Assembly (NCBI GenBank): GCA_920105625.2
Contig: CAKKTE020000077.1
Span: 1-64,000 of the forward strand
DNA length: 64,000 nucleotides
Source: Clusia tigrina
Lineage: Eukaryota > Arthropoda > Insecta > Diptera > Clusiidae
Reading direction: 5' to 3'
The first letter of the stretch is position 1; the number at the start of each line of letters is the position of its first letter. The notes below the pieces were generated by a model. That model searched no databases, was not told where the DNA came from, and was given only the letters and a program-made list of their open reading frames with translations. A program made the position numbers and the translations under genes. This document shows, piece by piece, positions 33,005-43,480 of the stretch.

Positions 33005-33975
33005 GCAGCCTCTGTCAGCGTCTCTGTAGGCGTCTCAATCGTTGCCGCTGTCGATTGGGGGGTCTGCTGCCTTCTCTATGATTATATCTACAACTATATG
33101 CCTCAGTCGGCGTCGCAGCCTCTGTCAGCGGTTCTGAAGGCGTCTCAGTCGCTGCCGCTGTCGATTGGGGGGTCTGCTGCTTTCTCTATGCCAATATCTA
33201 CCCCTATCTGCCTCAGTCGGCATCTCAGTCGTTGTCGCAGCCTCTGTCAGCGTCTCTGTAGGATTCTCAGTCGTTGCCGCTGTCGATTGGGGGTTCTGCT
33301 GCCTTCTCTATACCTATATCTACCCCTATCTATCTCAGTCGGCGCGTCTGTCGGCGTCTCTGTAGGCGTCTCAGTCGCTGCCGCTGTCGATTGGTGGGTT
33401 TGCTGCCTTCTCTATGGCAATATCTACCCCTATCTGCCTCATTCGGCGTCGCAGCCTCTGTAAGCGTTTCTGTAGGCCTCTCAGTCGCTGCCGATGTCGA
33501 TCTGGGTTTGCTGCCTTCTCTATGGCAATATCTAACCCTATCTGCCTCAGTCGGCGTCGCAGCCTCTGTCAGCGTCTCTCAAGGCGTCTCAGTCGCTGCC
33601 GCAGTCGATTTGGGGGGTTTCCTGCCTTCTCTATGCCTATATCTACCCCTATTTGCCTCAGTCGGCGTCACAGTCGGCGTCGCAGCCTCTGTCAGCGGTT
33701 CTGTAGACGTATCAGTCACTGCCGCTGTCGATAAGGGGGGTCTGCTGCTTTTTCTATGCCAATATCTACCCCTATCTGCCTCAGTCGGCGTCTCAGTCGG
33801 TGTCGCAGCCTCTGTCAGCGTCTCTGTAGGAGTCTCAGTCGTTTCCGCTGTCGATTGGGGGTTCTGCTGCCTTCTCTATACCTATATCTACCCCTATCTA
33901 CCTCAGTCGGCGCCTCTGTCGGCGTCTCTGTAGGCGTCTCTGTAGGCGTCTCAGTCGCTGCCGCTGTCGATTGGG
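33005..33975 (+). repeat. 970-bp segment, copied at 36,021-36,990
   Basis: Offset is 3,016 bp. Shared order: the CAATCGTTGCC unit, the ACTATATTCC or ACTATATGCC AT-rich unit, GTAGGATTCTCAG, ATACC unit, GATCTGGGTTT module, CTCAAGGCGTC, GATAAGGGG and the doubled dodecamer. Differences include CAATATCTAACCC against CAATATCTACCCC and GGCGTCACAG against GGCGTCTCAG. Confidence 0.87.
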
Positions 33976-35036
33976 GGGTTTGCTGCCTTCTCTATGCCTA
34001 TATCTACCCCTATCTGCCTCATTCGGCGTCGCAGCCTCTGTAAGCGTTTCTGTAGGCCTCTCAGTCGCTGCCGATGTCGATCTGAGTTTGCTGCCTTCTC
34101 TATGGCAATATCTACCCCTATCTGCCTCAGTCGGCGTCGTAGCCTCTGTCAGCGTCTCTGTAGGCCTCTCAGTCGCTGCCGCTGTCGATTGGGGGGTTTG
34201 CTGCCTTCTCTATGCCTATATCTACCCCTATCTGCCTCAGTCGGCGTCGTAGCCTCTGTCAGCGTCTCTGTGGCGTCTCAGTCGCTGCCGCTGTCGATTG
34301 GGGGCCTGCTGCCTTCTCTATGCCTATATCTACCCCTATCTGCCTCAGTCGGCGTCTCAGTCGGCGTCGCTGCCTCTGTCAGCGTCTCTGTAGGCCTCTC
34401 AGTCGCTGCCGCTGTCGATTGGGGGGTTTGCTGCCTTCTCTATGCCTATATCTACCCCTATCTGCCTCAGTCGGCGTCGTAGCCTCTGTCAACGTCTCTG
34501 TAGGCGTCTCAGTCATTACCGCTGTCGATTGGATGGCTCTGCTGCCTTTTCTATACCTATATCTACCCCTATCTACCTCAGTCGGCGCCTCTGTTGGCGT
34601 CTCTGTAGGCGTCTCAGTCGCTGCCGCAGTCCATTGGGGGGTTTACTGCCTTCTCTATGGCAATACCTACCCCTATCTGCCTCAGTCGGCGTCGCAGCCT
34701 CTGTCAGCGTCTCAGTCGTTGCCGCTGTCGATTGGGGGGTTTGCTGCCTTCTCTATGGCAATACCTACCCCTATCTGCCTCAGTCGGCGTCGCAGCCTCT
34801 GTCAGCGTCTCAGTCGTTGCCGCTGTCGATTGGGGGGTCTGCTGCTTTCTCTATGCCAATATCTACCCCTATCTGCCTCAGTCGGCATCTCAGTCGTTGT
34901 CGCAGCCTCTGTCGGCGTCTCTGTAGGCGTCTCAGTCGCTGCCGCTGTCGATTGGGGAGTTTGCTGCCTTCTCTATGCCTATATCTACCCCTATCTGCCT
35001 CAGTCGGCGTCTCAGTCGGCGTCGCAGCCTCTGTCA
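33976..35036 (+). repeat. Short-unit region with GTCTCTGTGGCG
   Basis: Contains a GATCTGAGTTTG form of the marker module near 34,079, a shortened GTCTCTGTGGCGTC unit near 34,264, GGGGGCCTGCTGCC, GATTGGATGGCTC near 34,528 and the pair of 98-bp units. The block from about 34,200 resembles 37.1-37.6 kb. No insert is present. Confidence 0.8.
34657..34852 (+). repeat. Two consecutive 98-bp units (n=8)
   Basis: Two adjacent units, 34,657-34,754 and 34,755-34,852, each begin ATGGCAATACC and have only eight hexamers. The GTCTCT GTAGGC dodecamer, with its in-frame TAG, is missing, so GTCAGC GTCTCA GTCGTT are adjacent. The same short type recurs near 37,516, 39,019, 55,338, 56,014, 59,387 and 63,650. 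It is the shortest regular class seen, and it is confined to the right half of the window. Confidence 0.88.
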
Positions 35037-35515
35037 GCGTCTCTGTAGGAGTCTCAGTCGTTGCCGCTGTCGATTGGGGTCTCAGTCGCTGCCGCTGTCG
35101 ATTGGGGGGTCTGCTGCCTTCTCTATGCCTATAACTACCCTATCTGCCTCAATCGGCGTCTCAGTCGGCGTCGTAGCCTCTGTCAGCGTCTCTGTAGGCG
35201 TCTCAGTCACTACCGCTGTCGATTGGGTGGTCTCCTGCCTTCTCTATGCTGATTTCTCTATGCCAATATCTAACCCTATCTGCCTCAATCGGTGTCACAA
35301 CCTCTGTCAATATTTCTGTAGGAGTCTCAGTCGTTGCCGCTGTCGATTGGGGTCTCAGTCGCTGCCGCTATCGATTGGTGGGGTTTGCTGCTTTTTCTAT
35401 GCCTATAACTACCCCTATCTGCCTCAGTCGGCGCCTCAGTCGGCTCGCAACCTTTGTCAGCATATCTGTAGGTATCTCAGTTGCTGCCGCAGTCGATTGG
35501 GGGGGTCTGCTGCTT
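35037..35515 (+). repeat. Double-core unit block, copied at 38,137-38,615
   Basis: At about 35,076 and again near 35,345 the sequence GTCGATTGGGG is followed at once by TCTCAGTCGCTGCC and a second GTCGATT, so the tail of the hexamer block is duplicated within one unit. The same two double-core units occur near 38,175 and 38,448, an offset of 3,100 bp. No other examples were noticed, so this is a private module of the 35-38.6 kb region. Confidence 0.86.
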
Positions 35516-35717
35516 TGTCTATGCCAATATCTAACCCTATCTGCCTCCGTCGGCGTCGCAGCCTTTGTCAGCGTCTCTGTAGGTGTGTCAGTTTCTGCCG
35601 CTGTCGGTTGGGGGGTCTGCTGCCTTCTCTATGACTATCTACCCCTATCTACCTCACTCGGCATCGCAGCCTCTGTCAGCGTCTCTGAAGGCATCTCAGT
35701 CGCTGCCGCAGTCGATT

Positions 35718-35729
35718 GGGGGGGGGGGG
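35718..35729 (+). repeat. G12 homopolymer
   Basis: Twelve G after CCGCAGTCGATT, followed by TTTGCTGCCATC and a CAGTCGTCGTCGCAGCCC unit, the same context as the longer runs at 2,811 and 39,808. Confidence 0.9.
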
Positions 35730-36020
35730 TTTGCTGCCATCTCTATGCCTATATCTACCCTTATATGCCTCAGTCGTCGTCGCAGCCCTTGTCAGAGTCT
35801 CTGTAGGCGTCTCAGTCCCTGCCGCTGTCGATTGGTAAGTATGCTGCCATCTCTATGCCTATCTCTACCCCCATCTGCCTCAGTCGGCGTCTCAATCGGT
35901 GTCGCAACCTCTGTCAGTGTATCTGTAGGCGTCTCAGTCGCTACCGCTGTCGATTAGGGGGGTCTGCCGCCTTCTCTATGTCTACCCATATCTGCCTCAG
36001 TCGACGTCTCAGTCGGCGTC

Positions 36021-36990
36021 GCAGCCTCTGTCAGCGTCTCTGTAGGCGTCTCAATCGTTGCCGCTGTCGATTGGGGGGTCTGCTGCCTTCTCTATTATTA
36101 TATCTACAACTATATTCCTCAGTCGGCGTCGCAGCCTCTGTCAGCGGTTCTGTAGGCGTCTCAGTCGCTGCCGCTGTCGATTGGGGCGTCTGCTGCTTTC
36201 TCTATGCCAATATCTACCCCTATCTGCCTCAGTCGGCATCTCAGTCGTTGTCGCAGCCTCTGTCAGCGTCTCTGTAGGATTCTCAGTCGTTGCCGCTGTC
36301 GATTGGGGGTTCTGCTGCCTTCTCTATACCTATATCTACCCCTATCTATCTCAGTCGGCGCCTCTGTCGGCGTCTCTGTAGGCGTCTCAGTCGCTGCCGC
36401 TGTCGATTGGTGGGTTTGCTGCCTTCTCTATGGCAATATCTACCCCTATCTGCCTCATTCGGCGTCGCAGCCTCTGTAAGCGTTTCTGTAGGCCTCTCAG
36501 TCGCTGCCGATGTCGATCTGGGTTTGCTGCCTTCTCTGTGGCAATATCTACCCCTATCTGCCTCAGTCGGCCTCGCAGCCTCTGTCAGCGTCTCTCAAGG
36601 CGTCTCAGTCGCTGCCGCAGTCGATTTGGGGGGTTTCCTGCCTTCTCTATGCCTATATCTACCCCTATTTGCCTCAGTCGGCGTCTCAGTCGGCGTCGCA
36701 GCCTCTGTCAGCGGCTCTGTAGACGTATCAGCCACTGCCGCTGTCGATAAGGGGGGTCTGCTGTTTTTCTATACCAATATCTACCCCTATCTGTCTCAGT
36801 CGGCGTCTCAGTCGGTGTCGCAGCCTCTGTCAGCGTCTCTGTAGGAGTCTCAGTCGTTTCCGCTGTCGATTGGGGGTTCTGCTGCCTTCTCTATACCTAT
36901 ATCTACCCCTATCTACCTCAGTCGGCGCCTCTGTCGGCGTCTCTGTAGGCGTCTCTGTAGGCGTCTCAGTCGCTGCCGCTGTCGATTGGG
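36021..36990 (+). repeat. Second copy of the 33,005-33,975 segment
   Basis: Carries the variants CTATTATTATATC, ACTATATTCC, CTCTGTGGCAATATC and CTGTTTTTCTATACC as private changes relative to its partner 3,016 bp upstream. Leads directly into the 1,503-bp repeat. Confidence 0.86.
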
Positions 36991-37112
36991 GGTTTGCTGC
37001 CTTCTCTATGGCAATATCTACCCCTATCTGCCTCAGTCGGCGTCGTAGCCTCTGTCAGCGTCTCTGTAGGCCTCTCAGTCGCTGCCGCTGTCGATTGGGG
37101 GGTTTGCTGCCT

Positions 37113-39526
37113 TCTCTATGCCTATATCTACCCCTATCTGCCTCAGTCGGCGTCGTAGCCTCTGTCAGCGTCTCTGTGGCGTCTCAGTCGCTGCCGCTGT
37201 CGATTGGGGGCCTGCTGCCTTCTCTATGCCTATATCTACCCCTACCTGCATCAGTCGGCGTCTCAGTCGGTGTCACAGAATCTGTCAGCATCTCTGAAGG
37301 CGTCCTATCTGCCTCAATCGGCGTCTCAGTCGGCGTCGTAGCCTCTGTCAACGTCTCTGTAGGCGTCTCAGTCATTACCGCTGTCGATTGGATGGTTCTG
37401 CTGCCTTTTCTATACCTATATCTACCCCTATCTACCTCAGTCGGCGCCTCTATTGGCGTCTCTGTAGGCGTCTTAGTCGCTGCCGCAGTCGATTGGGGCG
37501 TTTGCTGTCTTCTCTATGGCAATACCTACCCCTATCTGCCTCAGTCGGCGTCGCAGCCTCTGTCAGCGTCTCAGTCGTTGCCGCTGTCGATTGGGGGAGT
37601 TTGCTGCCTTCTCTATGCCTATATCTACCCCTATCTGCCTCAGTCGGCGTCTCAGTCGGCGTCGCAGCCTCTGTCAGCGTCTCTGTAGGAGTCTCAGTCG
37701 TTGCCGCTGTCGATTGGGGGTTCTCCTGCCTTTTCTATACCTATATCTACCCCTATCTGCCTCAGTCGGCGTCTCAGTCGGCGTCGCTGCCTCTGTCAGC
37801 GTGTCTGTGGTCGGCTCAGTCGCTGCCGCTGTCGATTGGGATGTCTGCTGCCTTCTCTATGCCTATATCTACCCCTATCTGCCTCAGTCGGCCTCGCAGC
37901 CTCTGTCAGCGTCTCTGAAGGCGTCTCAGTCGCTATCGCAGTCGATTGGGGGGGTTTGCTGGTTTCTCTATGCCTATATCTACCCCTATCTGCCTCAGTC
38001 GGCGTCTCAGTCGGCGTCGCAGACTCTGTCAGCGGTTCTGTAGGCGTCTCAGTCGCTGCCGCTGTTGATTGGGGGGTCTGCTGCTTTCCCATATCTGCCT
38101 CAGTCGGAGTCTCAGTCGGTGTCGCAGCCTCTGTCAGCGTCTCTGTAGGAGTCTCAGTCGTTGCCGCTGTCGATTGGGGTCTCAGTCGCTGCCGCTATCG
38201 ATTGGGGGGTCTGCTGCCTTCTCTATGCCTATAACTACCCTATCTGCCTCAATCGGCGTCTCAGTCGGCGTCGTAGCCTCTGTCAGCGTCTCTGTAGGCG
38301 TCTCAGTCACTACCGCTGTCGATTGGGTGGTCTTCTGCCTTCTCTATGCTGATTTCTCTATGCCAATATCTAACCCTATCTGCCTCAATCGGTGTCGCAA
38401 CCTCTTTCAATGTTTCTGTAGGAGTCTCAGTCGTTGCCGCTGTCGATTGGGGTCTCAGTCGCTGCCGCTATCGATTGGTGGGGTTTGCTGCTTTTTCTAT
38501 GCCTATAACTACCCCTATCTGCCTCAGTCGGCGCCTCAGTCGGCTCGCAACCTTTGTCAGCATATCTGTAGGTATCTCAGTTGCTGCCGCAGTCGATTGG
38601 GGGGGTCTGCTGCCTTCTCTATGCCTATATCTACCCCTATCTGCCTCAGTCGGCGTCGTAGCCTCTGTCAGCGTCTCTGTGGCGTCTCAGTCGCTGCCGC
38701 TGTCGATTGGGGGCCTGCTGCCTTCTCTATGCCTATATCTACCCCTACCTGCATCAGTCGGCGTCTCAGTCGGTGTCACAGAATCTGTCAGCATCTCTGA
38801 AGGCGTCCTATCTGCCTCAATCGGCGTCTCAGTCGGCGTCGTAGCCTCTGTCAACGTCTCTGTAGGCGTCTCAGTCATTACCGCTGTCGATTGGATGGTT
38901 CTGCTGCCTTTTCTATACCTATATCTACCCCTATCTACCTCAGTCGGCGCCTCTGTTGGCGTCTCTGTAGGCGTCTCAGTCGCTGCCGCAGTCGATTGGG
39001 GGGTTTGCTGCCTTCTCTATGGCAATACCTACCCCTATCTGCCTCAGTCGGCGTCGCAGCCTCTGTCAGCGTCTCAGTAGTTGCCGCTGTCGATTGGGGG
39101 AGTTTGTTGCCTTCTCTATGCCTATATCTACCCCTATCTGCCTCAGTCGGCTTCTCAGTCGGCGTCGCAGCCTCTGTCAGCGTCTCTGTAGGAGTCTCAG
39201 TCGTTGCCGCTGTCGATTGGGGGTTCTCCTGCCTTTTCTATACCTATATCTACCCCTATCTGCCTCAGTCGGCGTCTCAGTCGGCGTCGCTGCCTCTGTC
39301 AGCGTCTCTGTGGGCGGCTCAGTCGCTGCCGCTGTCGATTGGGATGTCTGCTGCCTTCTCTATGCCTATCTCTACCCCTATCTGCCTCAGTCGGCCTCGC
39401 AGCCTCTGTCAGCGTCTCTGAAGGCGTCTCAGTCGCTATCGCAGTCGATTGGGGGGGTTTGCTGGTTTCTCTATGCCTATATCTACCCCTATCTGCCTCA
39501 GTCGGCGTCTCAGTCGGCGTCGTAGC
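37113..39526 (+). repeat. 1,503-bp offset repeat (911 bp duplicated)
   Basis: About 37,113-38,023 recurs at 38,616-39,526. Both contain CTACCTGCATCAG, GTGTCACAGAATC, the fused unit GGCGTCCTATCTGCC, GATTGGATGGTTC and a 98-bp unit. I see roughly ten substitutions in 911 bp, such as GCGTCTTAGTCG against GCGTCTCAGTCG and CAGTCGTTGCC against CAGTAGTTGCC. The intervening 38,137-38,615 is the double-core block, so one tandem unit has been assembled from two modules. Confidence 0.88.
37296..37330 (+). repeat. Fused unit: hexamers joined to TATCTGCC
   Basis: After GTCTCTGAAGGCGTC the sequence continues CTATCTGCCTCAATCGG, skipping the rest of the hexamer block and the first part of the constant module. 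The identical join at about 38,800 shows that the fusion preceded the 1,503-bp duplication. It is a deletion junction inside the array, not a gene boundary. Confidence 0.84.
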
Positions 39527-40634
39527 CTCTGTCAGCGTCTCTGTAGGCGTCTCAGTCACTACCGCTGTCGATTGGGTGGTCTCCTGCCTTCTCTATGCTG
39601 ATTTCTCTATGCCAATATCTAACCCTATCTGCCTCCGTCGGCGTCGCAGCCTTTGTCAGCGTCTCTGTAGGTGTCTCAGTTTCTGCCGCTGTCGGTTGGG
39701 GGGTCTGCTGCCTTCTCTATGACTATAACTACCCCTATCTACCTCACTCGGCATCGCAGCCTCTGTCAGCGTCTCTGAAGGCATCTCAGTCGCTGCCGCA
39801 GTCGATTGGGGGGGGGGGGGGGGGGGGTTTGCTGCCTTCTCTATGCCTATATCTACCCCTATATGCCTCAGTCGTCGTCGCAGCCCTTGTCAGAGTCTCT
39901 GTAGGCGTCTCAGTCCCTGCCGCTGTCGATTGGTAAGTATGCTGCCATCTCTATGCCTATCTCTACCCCCATCTGCCTCAGTCGGCGTCTCAATCGGTGT
40001 CGCAACCTCTGTCAGTGTATCTGTAGGCGTCTCAGTCGCTACCGCTGTCGATTAGGGGGGTCTGCCGCCTTCTCTATGTCTACCCATATCTGCCTCAGTC
40101 GACGTCTCAGTCGGCGTCGCAGCCTCTGTCAGCGTCTCTGTAGGAGTCTCAGTCATTGCCGCTGTCGATTGGGGGTTGTGCTGCCTTCTCTATACCTATA
40201 TCTACCCCTATCTTCCTCAGTCGGCCCCTCTGTCGGCGTCTCTGTAGGCGTCTCAGTCGCTACCGCAGTCGATTGGGGGGTTTGCTGCCTTCTCTATGGC
40301 AATATCTACCCCTATCTGCCTCATTCGGCGTCGCAGCCTCTGTAAGCGTTTCTGTAGGCCTCTCAGTCGCTGCCGATGTCGATCTGGGTTTGCTGCCTTC
40401 TCTATGGCAATATCTACCCCTATCTGCCTCAGTCGGCGTCGCAGCCTCTGTCAGCGTCTCTGAAGGCGTCTCAGTCGCTGCCGCAGTCGATGGGGGGTTT
40501 GCTGCCTTCTCTATGCCTATATCTACCCCTATCTACCTCAGTTGGCGTCTCAGTCGGCGTCGCAGCCTCTGTCAGCGTCTCTGTAAGCGTCTCAGTCACT
40601 TTCGCTGTCGATTGGGGGGTCTGCTGCCTTCTCT
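39527..40634 (+). repeat. G-run and AGTATGCTGCC units
   Basis: Follows the 1,503-bp repeat. Contains CTATGACTATAACTACCCC, the longest G-run, TGGTAAGTATGCTGCC near 39,930, GATTAGGGG with CTATGTCTACCC, and a GATCTGGGTTT unit near 40,381. The stretch from about 39,650 resembles 35.53-36.05 kb, including TGGTAAGTATGC. Confidence 0.8.
39808..39827 (+). repeat. G20 homopolymer, longest in the window
   Basis: Twenty G in the CCGCAGTCGATT context before TTTGCTGCC and a CAGTCGTCGTCGCAGCCC unit. The related copy at 35,718 has twelve, a difference of eight bases between two relatives. Read error in homopolymers could alter the exact count. Confidence 0.88.
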
Positions 40635-40876
40635 ATGCCTATAACTACCCTATCTGCCTCAATTGGCGTCTCAGTCGGCGTCGTAGCCTCTGTCAGCGTC
40701 TCTGTAGGCGTCTCAGTCACTACCGCTGTCGATTGGGGGGTCTGCTGCCTTCTCTATGCCTATAACTACCCTATCTGCCTCAATTGGCGTCTCAGTCGGC
40801 GTCGTAGCCTCTGTCAGCGTCTCTGTAGGCGTCTCAGTCACTACCGCTGTCGATTGGGTGGTCTCCTGCCTTCTCT
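40635..40876 (+). repeat. Verbatim tandem duplication of one 121-bp unit
   Basis: Units at 40,635-40,755 and 40,756-40,876 both read ATGCCTATAACTACCC, CAATTGGCGTC and CAGTCACTACCGC. They match base for base until GATTGGGGGGTC against GATTGGGTGGTC at the far end. The CAATTGG variant is private to them. This appears to be the most recent single-unit duplication. Confidence 0.9.
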
Positions 40877-41430
40877 ATGCTGATTTCTCTATGCCAATAT
40901 CTAACCCTATCTGCCTCAATCGGTGTCGCTACCTCTGTCAATGTTTCTGTAGGTGTCTCAGTCGCTGCCGCTATCGATTGGTGGGGTTTGCTGCTTTTTC
41001 TATGCCTATAACTACCCCTAACTGCCTCAGTCGGCGTCTCAGTCGGCTCGCAACCTTTGTCAGCATATCTGTAGGTATCTCAGTTGCTGCCGCAGTCGAT
41101 TGGGATGTCTGCTGCCTTCTCTATGCCTACATCTACCCCTATCTGCCTCAGTCGGCGTCGCAGCCTCTGTCAGCGTATCTGAAGGCGTCTCAGTCGCTGC
41201 CGCAGTCGATGGGGGGTTTGCTGCCTTCTCTATGCCTATATCTACCCCTATCTACCTCAGTTGGCGTCTCAGTCGGTGTCGCAGCCTCTGTCAGCGTCTC
41301 TGTAGGAGGCTCAGTCGTTGCCGCTGTCGATTGGGGGTTCTGCTGCCTTCTCTATACCTATATCTACCCCTATCTACCTCAGTCGGCGCGTCTGTCGGCG
41401 TCTCTGTAGGCGTCTCAGTCGCTGCCGCTG
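40756..41430 (+). repeat. 675-bp segment, copied at 44,193-44,868
   Basis: Offset is 3,437-3,438 bp. Shared order: CAGTCACTACC unit, CTATGCTGATTTC, GTGTCGCTACC, GATTGGTGGGG, CCCCTAACTGCC, the GGCTCGCAACC unit, CTATGCCTACATC, GCAGTCGATGGGGGG and GTAGGAGGCTCAG. CAATTGG here is CAATCGG in the other copy. Confidence 0.87.
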
Positions 41431-42026
41431 TCGATTGGGGGGTTTGCTGCCTTCTCTATGCCTATATCTACCCCTATCTGCCTCAGTTGGCGTCGCAGCC
41501 TCTGTCAGCGTCTCTGAAGGCGTCTCAGTCGCTGCCGCAGTCGATTGGGGGGGTTTGCTGCCTTCTCTATGCCTATATCTACCCCTATCTGCCTCAGTCG
41601 GCGTCGTAGCCTCTGTCAGCGGTTCTGTAGACGTCTCAGTCGCTGCCGCTGTCGAGAAGGGGGGCTTTCTCTATGCCTATATCTACCCCTATCTGCCTCA
41701 GTCGGCGTCTCATTCGGCGTCGCAGCCTCTGTAAGCGTTTCTGTAGGCCTCTCAGTCGCTGCCGATGTCGATCTGGGTTTGTTGCCTTCTCTAAGGCAAT
41801 ATCTACCCCTATCTGCCTCTCTCGGCATCGCAGCCTCTGTCAGCGTCTCTCAAGGCGTCTCAATCGCTGCCGCAGTCGATTGGGGGGGTTTCCTGCCTTC
41901 TCTATGCCTATATCTACCCCTATTTGCCTCAGTCGGCGTCTCAGTCGGCGTCGCAGCCTCTGTCAGCGGTTCTGTAGACGTCTCAGTCACTGCCGCTGTC
42001 GATAAGGGGGGTCTGCTGCTTTCTCT
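41431..42026 (+). repeat. Marker-module units with TCTAAGGCAATATC
   Basis: Includes CAGTTGGCGTCGC, a GAGAAGGGGGG unit, a GATCTGGGTTTGTTGCC unit near 41,770 and the private string CTCTAAGGCAATATC with CTCTCTCGGCATC. The last two also occur near 45,678, 46,600 and 47,170. Confidence 0.82.
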
Positions 42027-42463
42027 ATGCCAATATCTACCCCTATCTGCCTCAGTCGGCGTCTCAGTCGGTGTCGCAGCCTCTGTCAGCGTCTCTGTAG
42101 GAGTCTCAGTCGTTTCCGCTGTCGATTGGGGGTTCTGCTGCCTTCTCTATACCTATATCTACCCCTATCTACCTCAGTCGGCGCCTCTGTCGGCGTCTCT
42201 GTAGGCGTCTCTGTAGGCGTCTCAGTCGCTGCCGCTGTCGATTGGGGGGTTTGCTGCCTTCTCTATGGCAATATCTACCCCTATCTGCCTCAGTCGGCGT
42301 CGTAGCCTCTGTCAGCGTCTCTGTAGGCGTCTCAATCGCTGCCGCTGTCGAATGGGGGGTTTGCTGCCTTCTCTATGCCTATATCTACCTCTATCTGCCT
42401 CAGTCGGCGTCGCAGCCTCTGTCAGCGTCTCTGAAGGCGTCTCAGTCGCTGCCGCAGTCGATT

Positions 42464-42475
42464 GGGGGGGGGGGG
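42464..42475 (+). repeat. G12 homopolymer, second context
   Basis: Twelve G after CCGCAGTCGATT, but followed by TTGCTGCC (not TTTGCTGCC) and a unit with CCTCTATCAGCGTC. The equivalent positions at 46,349 and 47,842 have ten and thirteen G, so three copies of one unit differ only in run length at this point. Confidence 0.9.
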
Positions 42476-42940
42476 TTGCTGCCTTCTCTATGCCTATATC
42501 TACCCCTATCTGCCTCAGTCGGCGTCTCAGTCGGTGTCGCAGCCTCTATCAGCGTCTCTGTAGGAGTCTCAGTCGTTGCCGCTTTCGATTGGGGGTTCTG
42601 CTGCCTTCTCTATACCTATATCTACCCCTATCTACCTCAGTCGGCGCCTCTGTCGGCGTCTCTGTAGGCGTCTCAGTCGCTGCCGCTGTCCATTTGGGGG
42701 TTTGCTGCCTTCTCTATGGCAATATCTACCCCTATCTGCCTCAGTCGGCGTCGTAGCCTCTGTCAGCGTCTCTGTAGGCCTCTCAGTCGCTGCCGCTGTC
42801 GATTGGGGGGGTTTGCTGCCTTCTCTATGCCTATATCTACCCCTATCTGCCTCAGTCGGCGTCTCAGTCGGCGTCGCAGCCTCTGTCAGCGTCTCTGTGG
42901 GCGTCTCAGTCGCTGCCGCTGTCGATTGGGATGTCTGCTG

Positions 42941-42960
42941 CCTTCTGCTGCCCCTATCTG
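42941..42960 (+). repeat. Truncated constant module (CTGCTGCCCC)
   Basis: The sequence reads CTGCCTTCTGCTGCCCCTATCTG, so about 11 bp covering TCTATGCCTATATCTA are lost or replaced. The ATG landmark is absent. The same truncation occurs at about 48,319-48,338, confirming it predates the 5.38-kb copy event. It breaks the 50+6n rule. Confidence 0.85.
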
Positions 42961-43480
42961 CCTCAGTCGGCGTCGCAGCCTCTGTCAGCGTCTCTGAAGG
43001 CGTCTCAGTCGCTGCCGCAGTCGATTGGGGGTTTGCTGCCTTCTCTATGCCTATATCTACCCCTATCTGCCTCAGTCGGCGTCTCAGTCGGCGTCGCAGC
43101 CTCTGTCAGCGGTTCTGTAGACGTCTCAGTCGCTGCCGCTGTCGAGAAAGGGGCTTTCTCTATGCCAATATCTACCCCTATCTGCCTCAGTCGGCGTCTC
43201 AGTCGGCGTCGCAGCCTCTGTCAGCGTCTCTGTAAGCGTCTCAGTCACTGGCGCTGTCGATTGGGGGTCTGCTGCCTTCTCTATGCCTATAACTACCCTA
43301 TCTGTCTCAATCGGCGTCGTAGCCTCTGTCAGCGTCTCTGTAGGCGTCTCAGTCACTACCGCTGTCGATTGGGTGGTTTCCTGCCTTCTCTATGCTGATT
43401 TCTCTATGGCAATATCTAACCCTATCTGCCTCAATCTGTGTCGCAACCTCTGTCAGCGTCTCTGTAGGAGTCTCAGTCGC

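Larger units (their letters stand above)
42027..43480 (+). repeat. 1.45-kb segment, copied at 47,405-48,750
   Basis: Offset is 5,378-5,379 bp, then 5,270 bp after a unit of about 109 bp missing from the later copy near 48,340. Shared rare items are GTCGAATGGGG, an expanded G-run, GTCCATTTGGGGG and the truncated unit at 42,941. It diverges where one copy has GTCGAGAAGG and the other GTCGATTGGGGG. Confidence 0.88.

Noticed and set aside
33078..33100. TA-rich unit as a promoter TATA box or origin
   Set aside because: It is only a variant of the ATGCCTATATC module, with no associated gene or other supporting signals.
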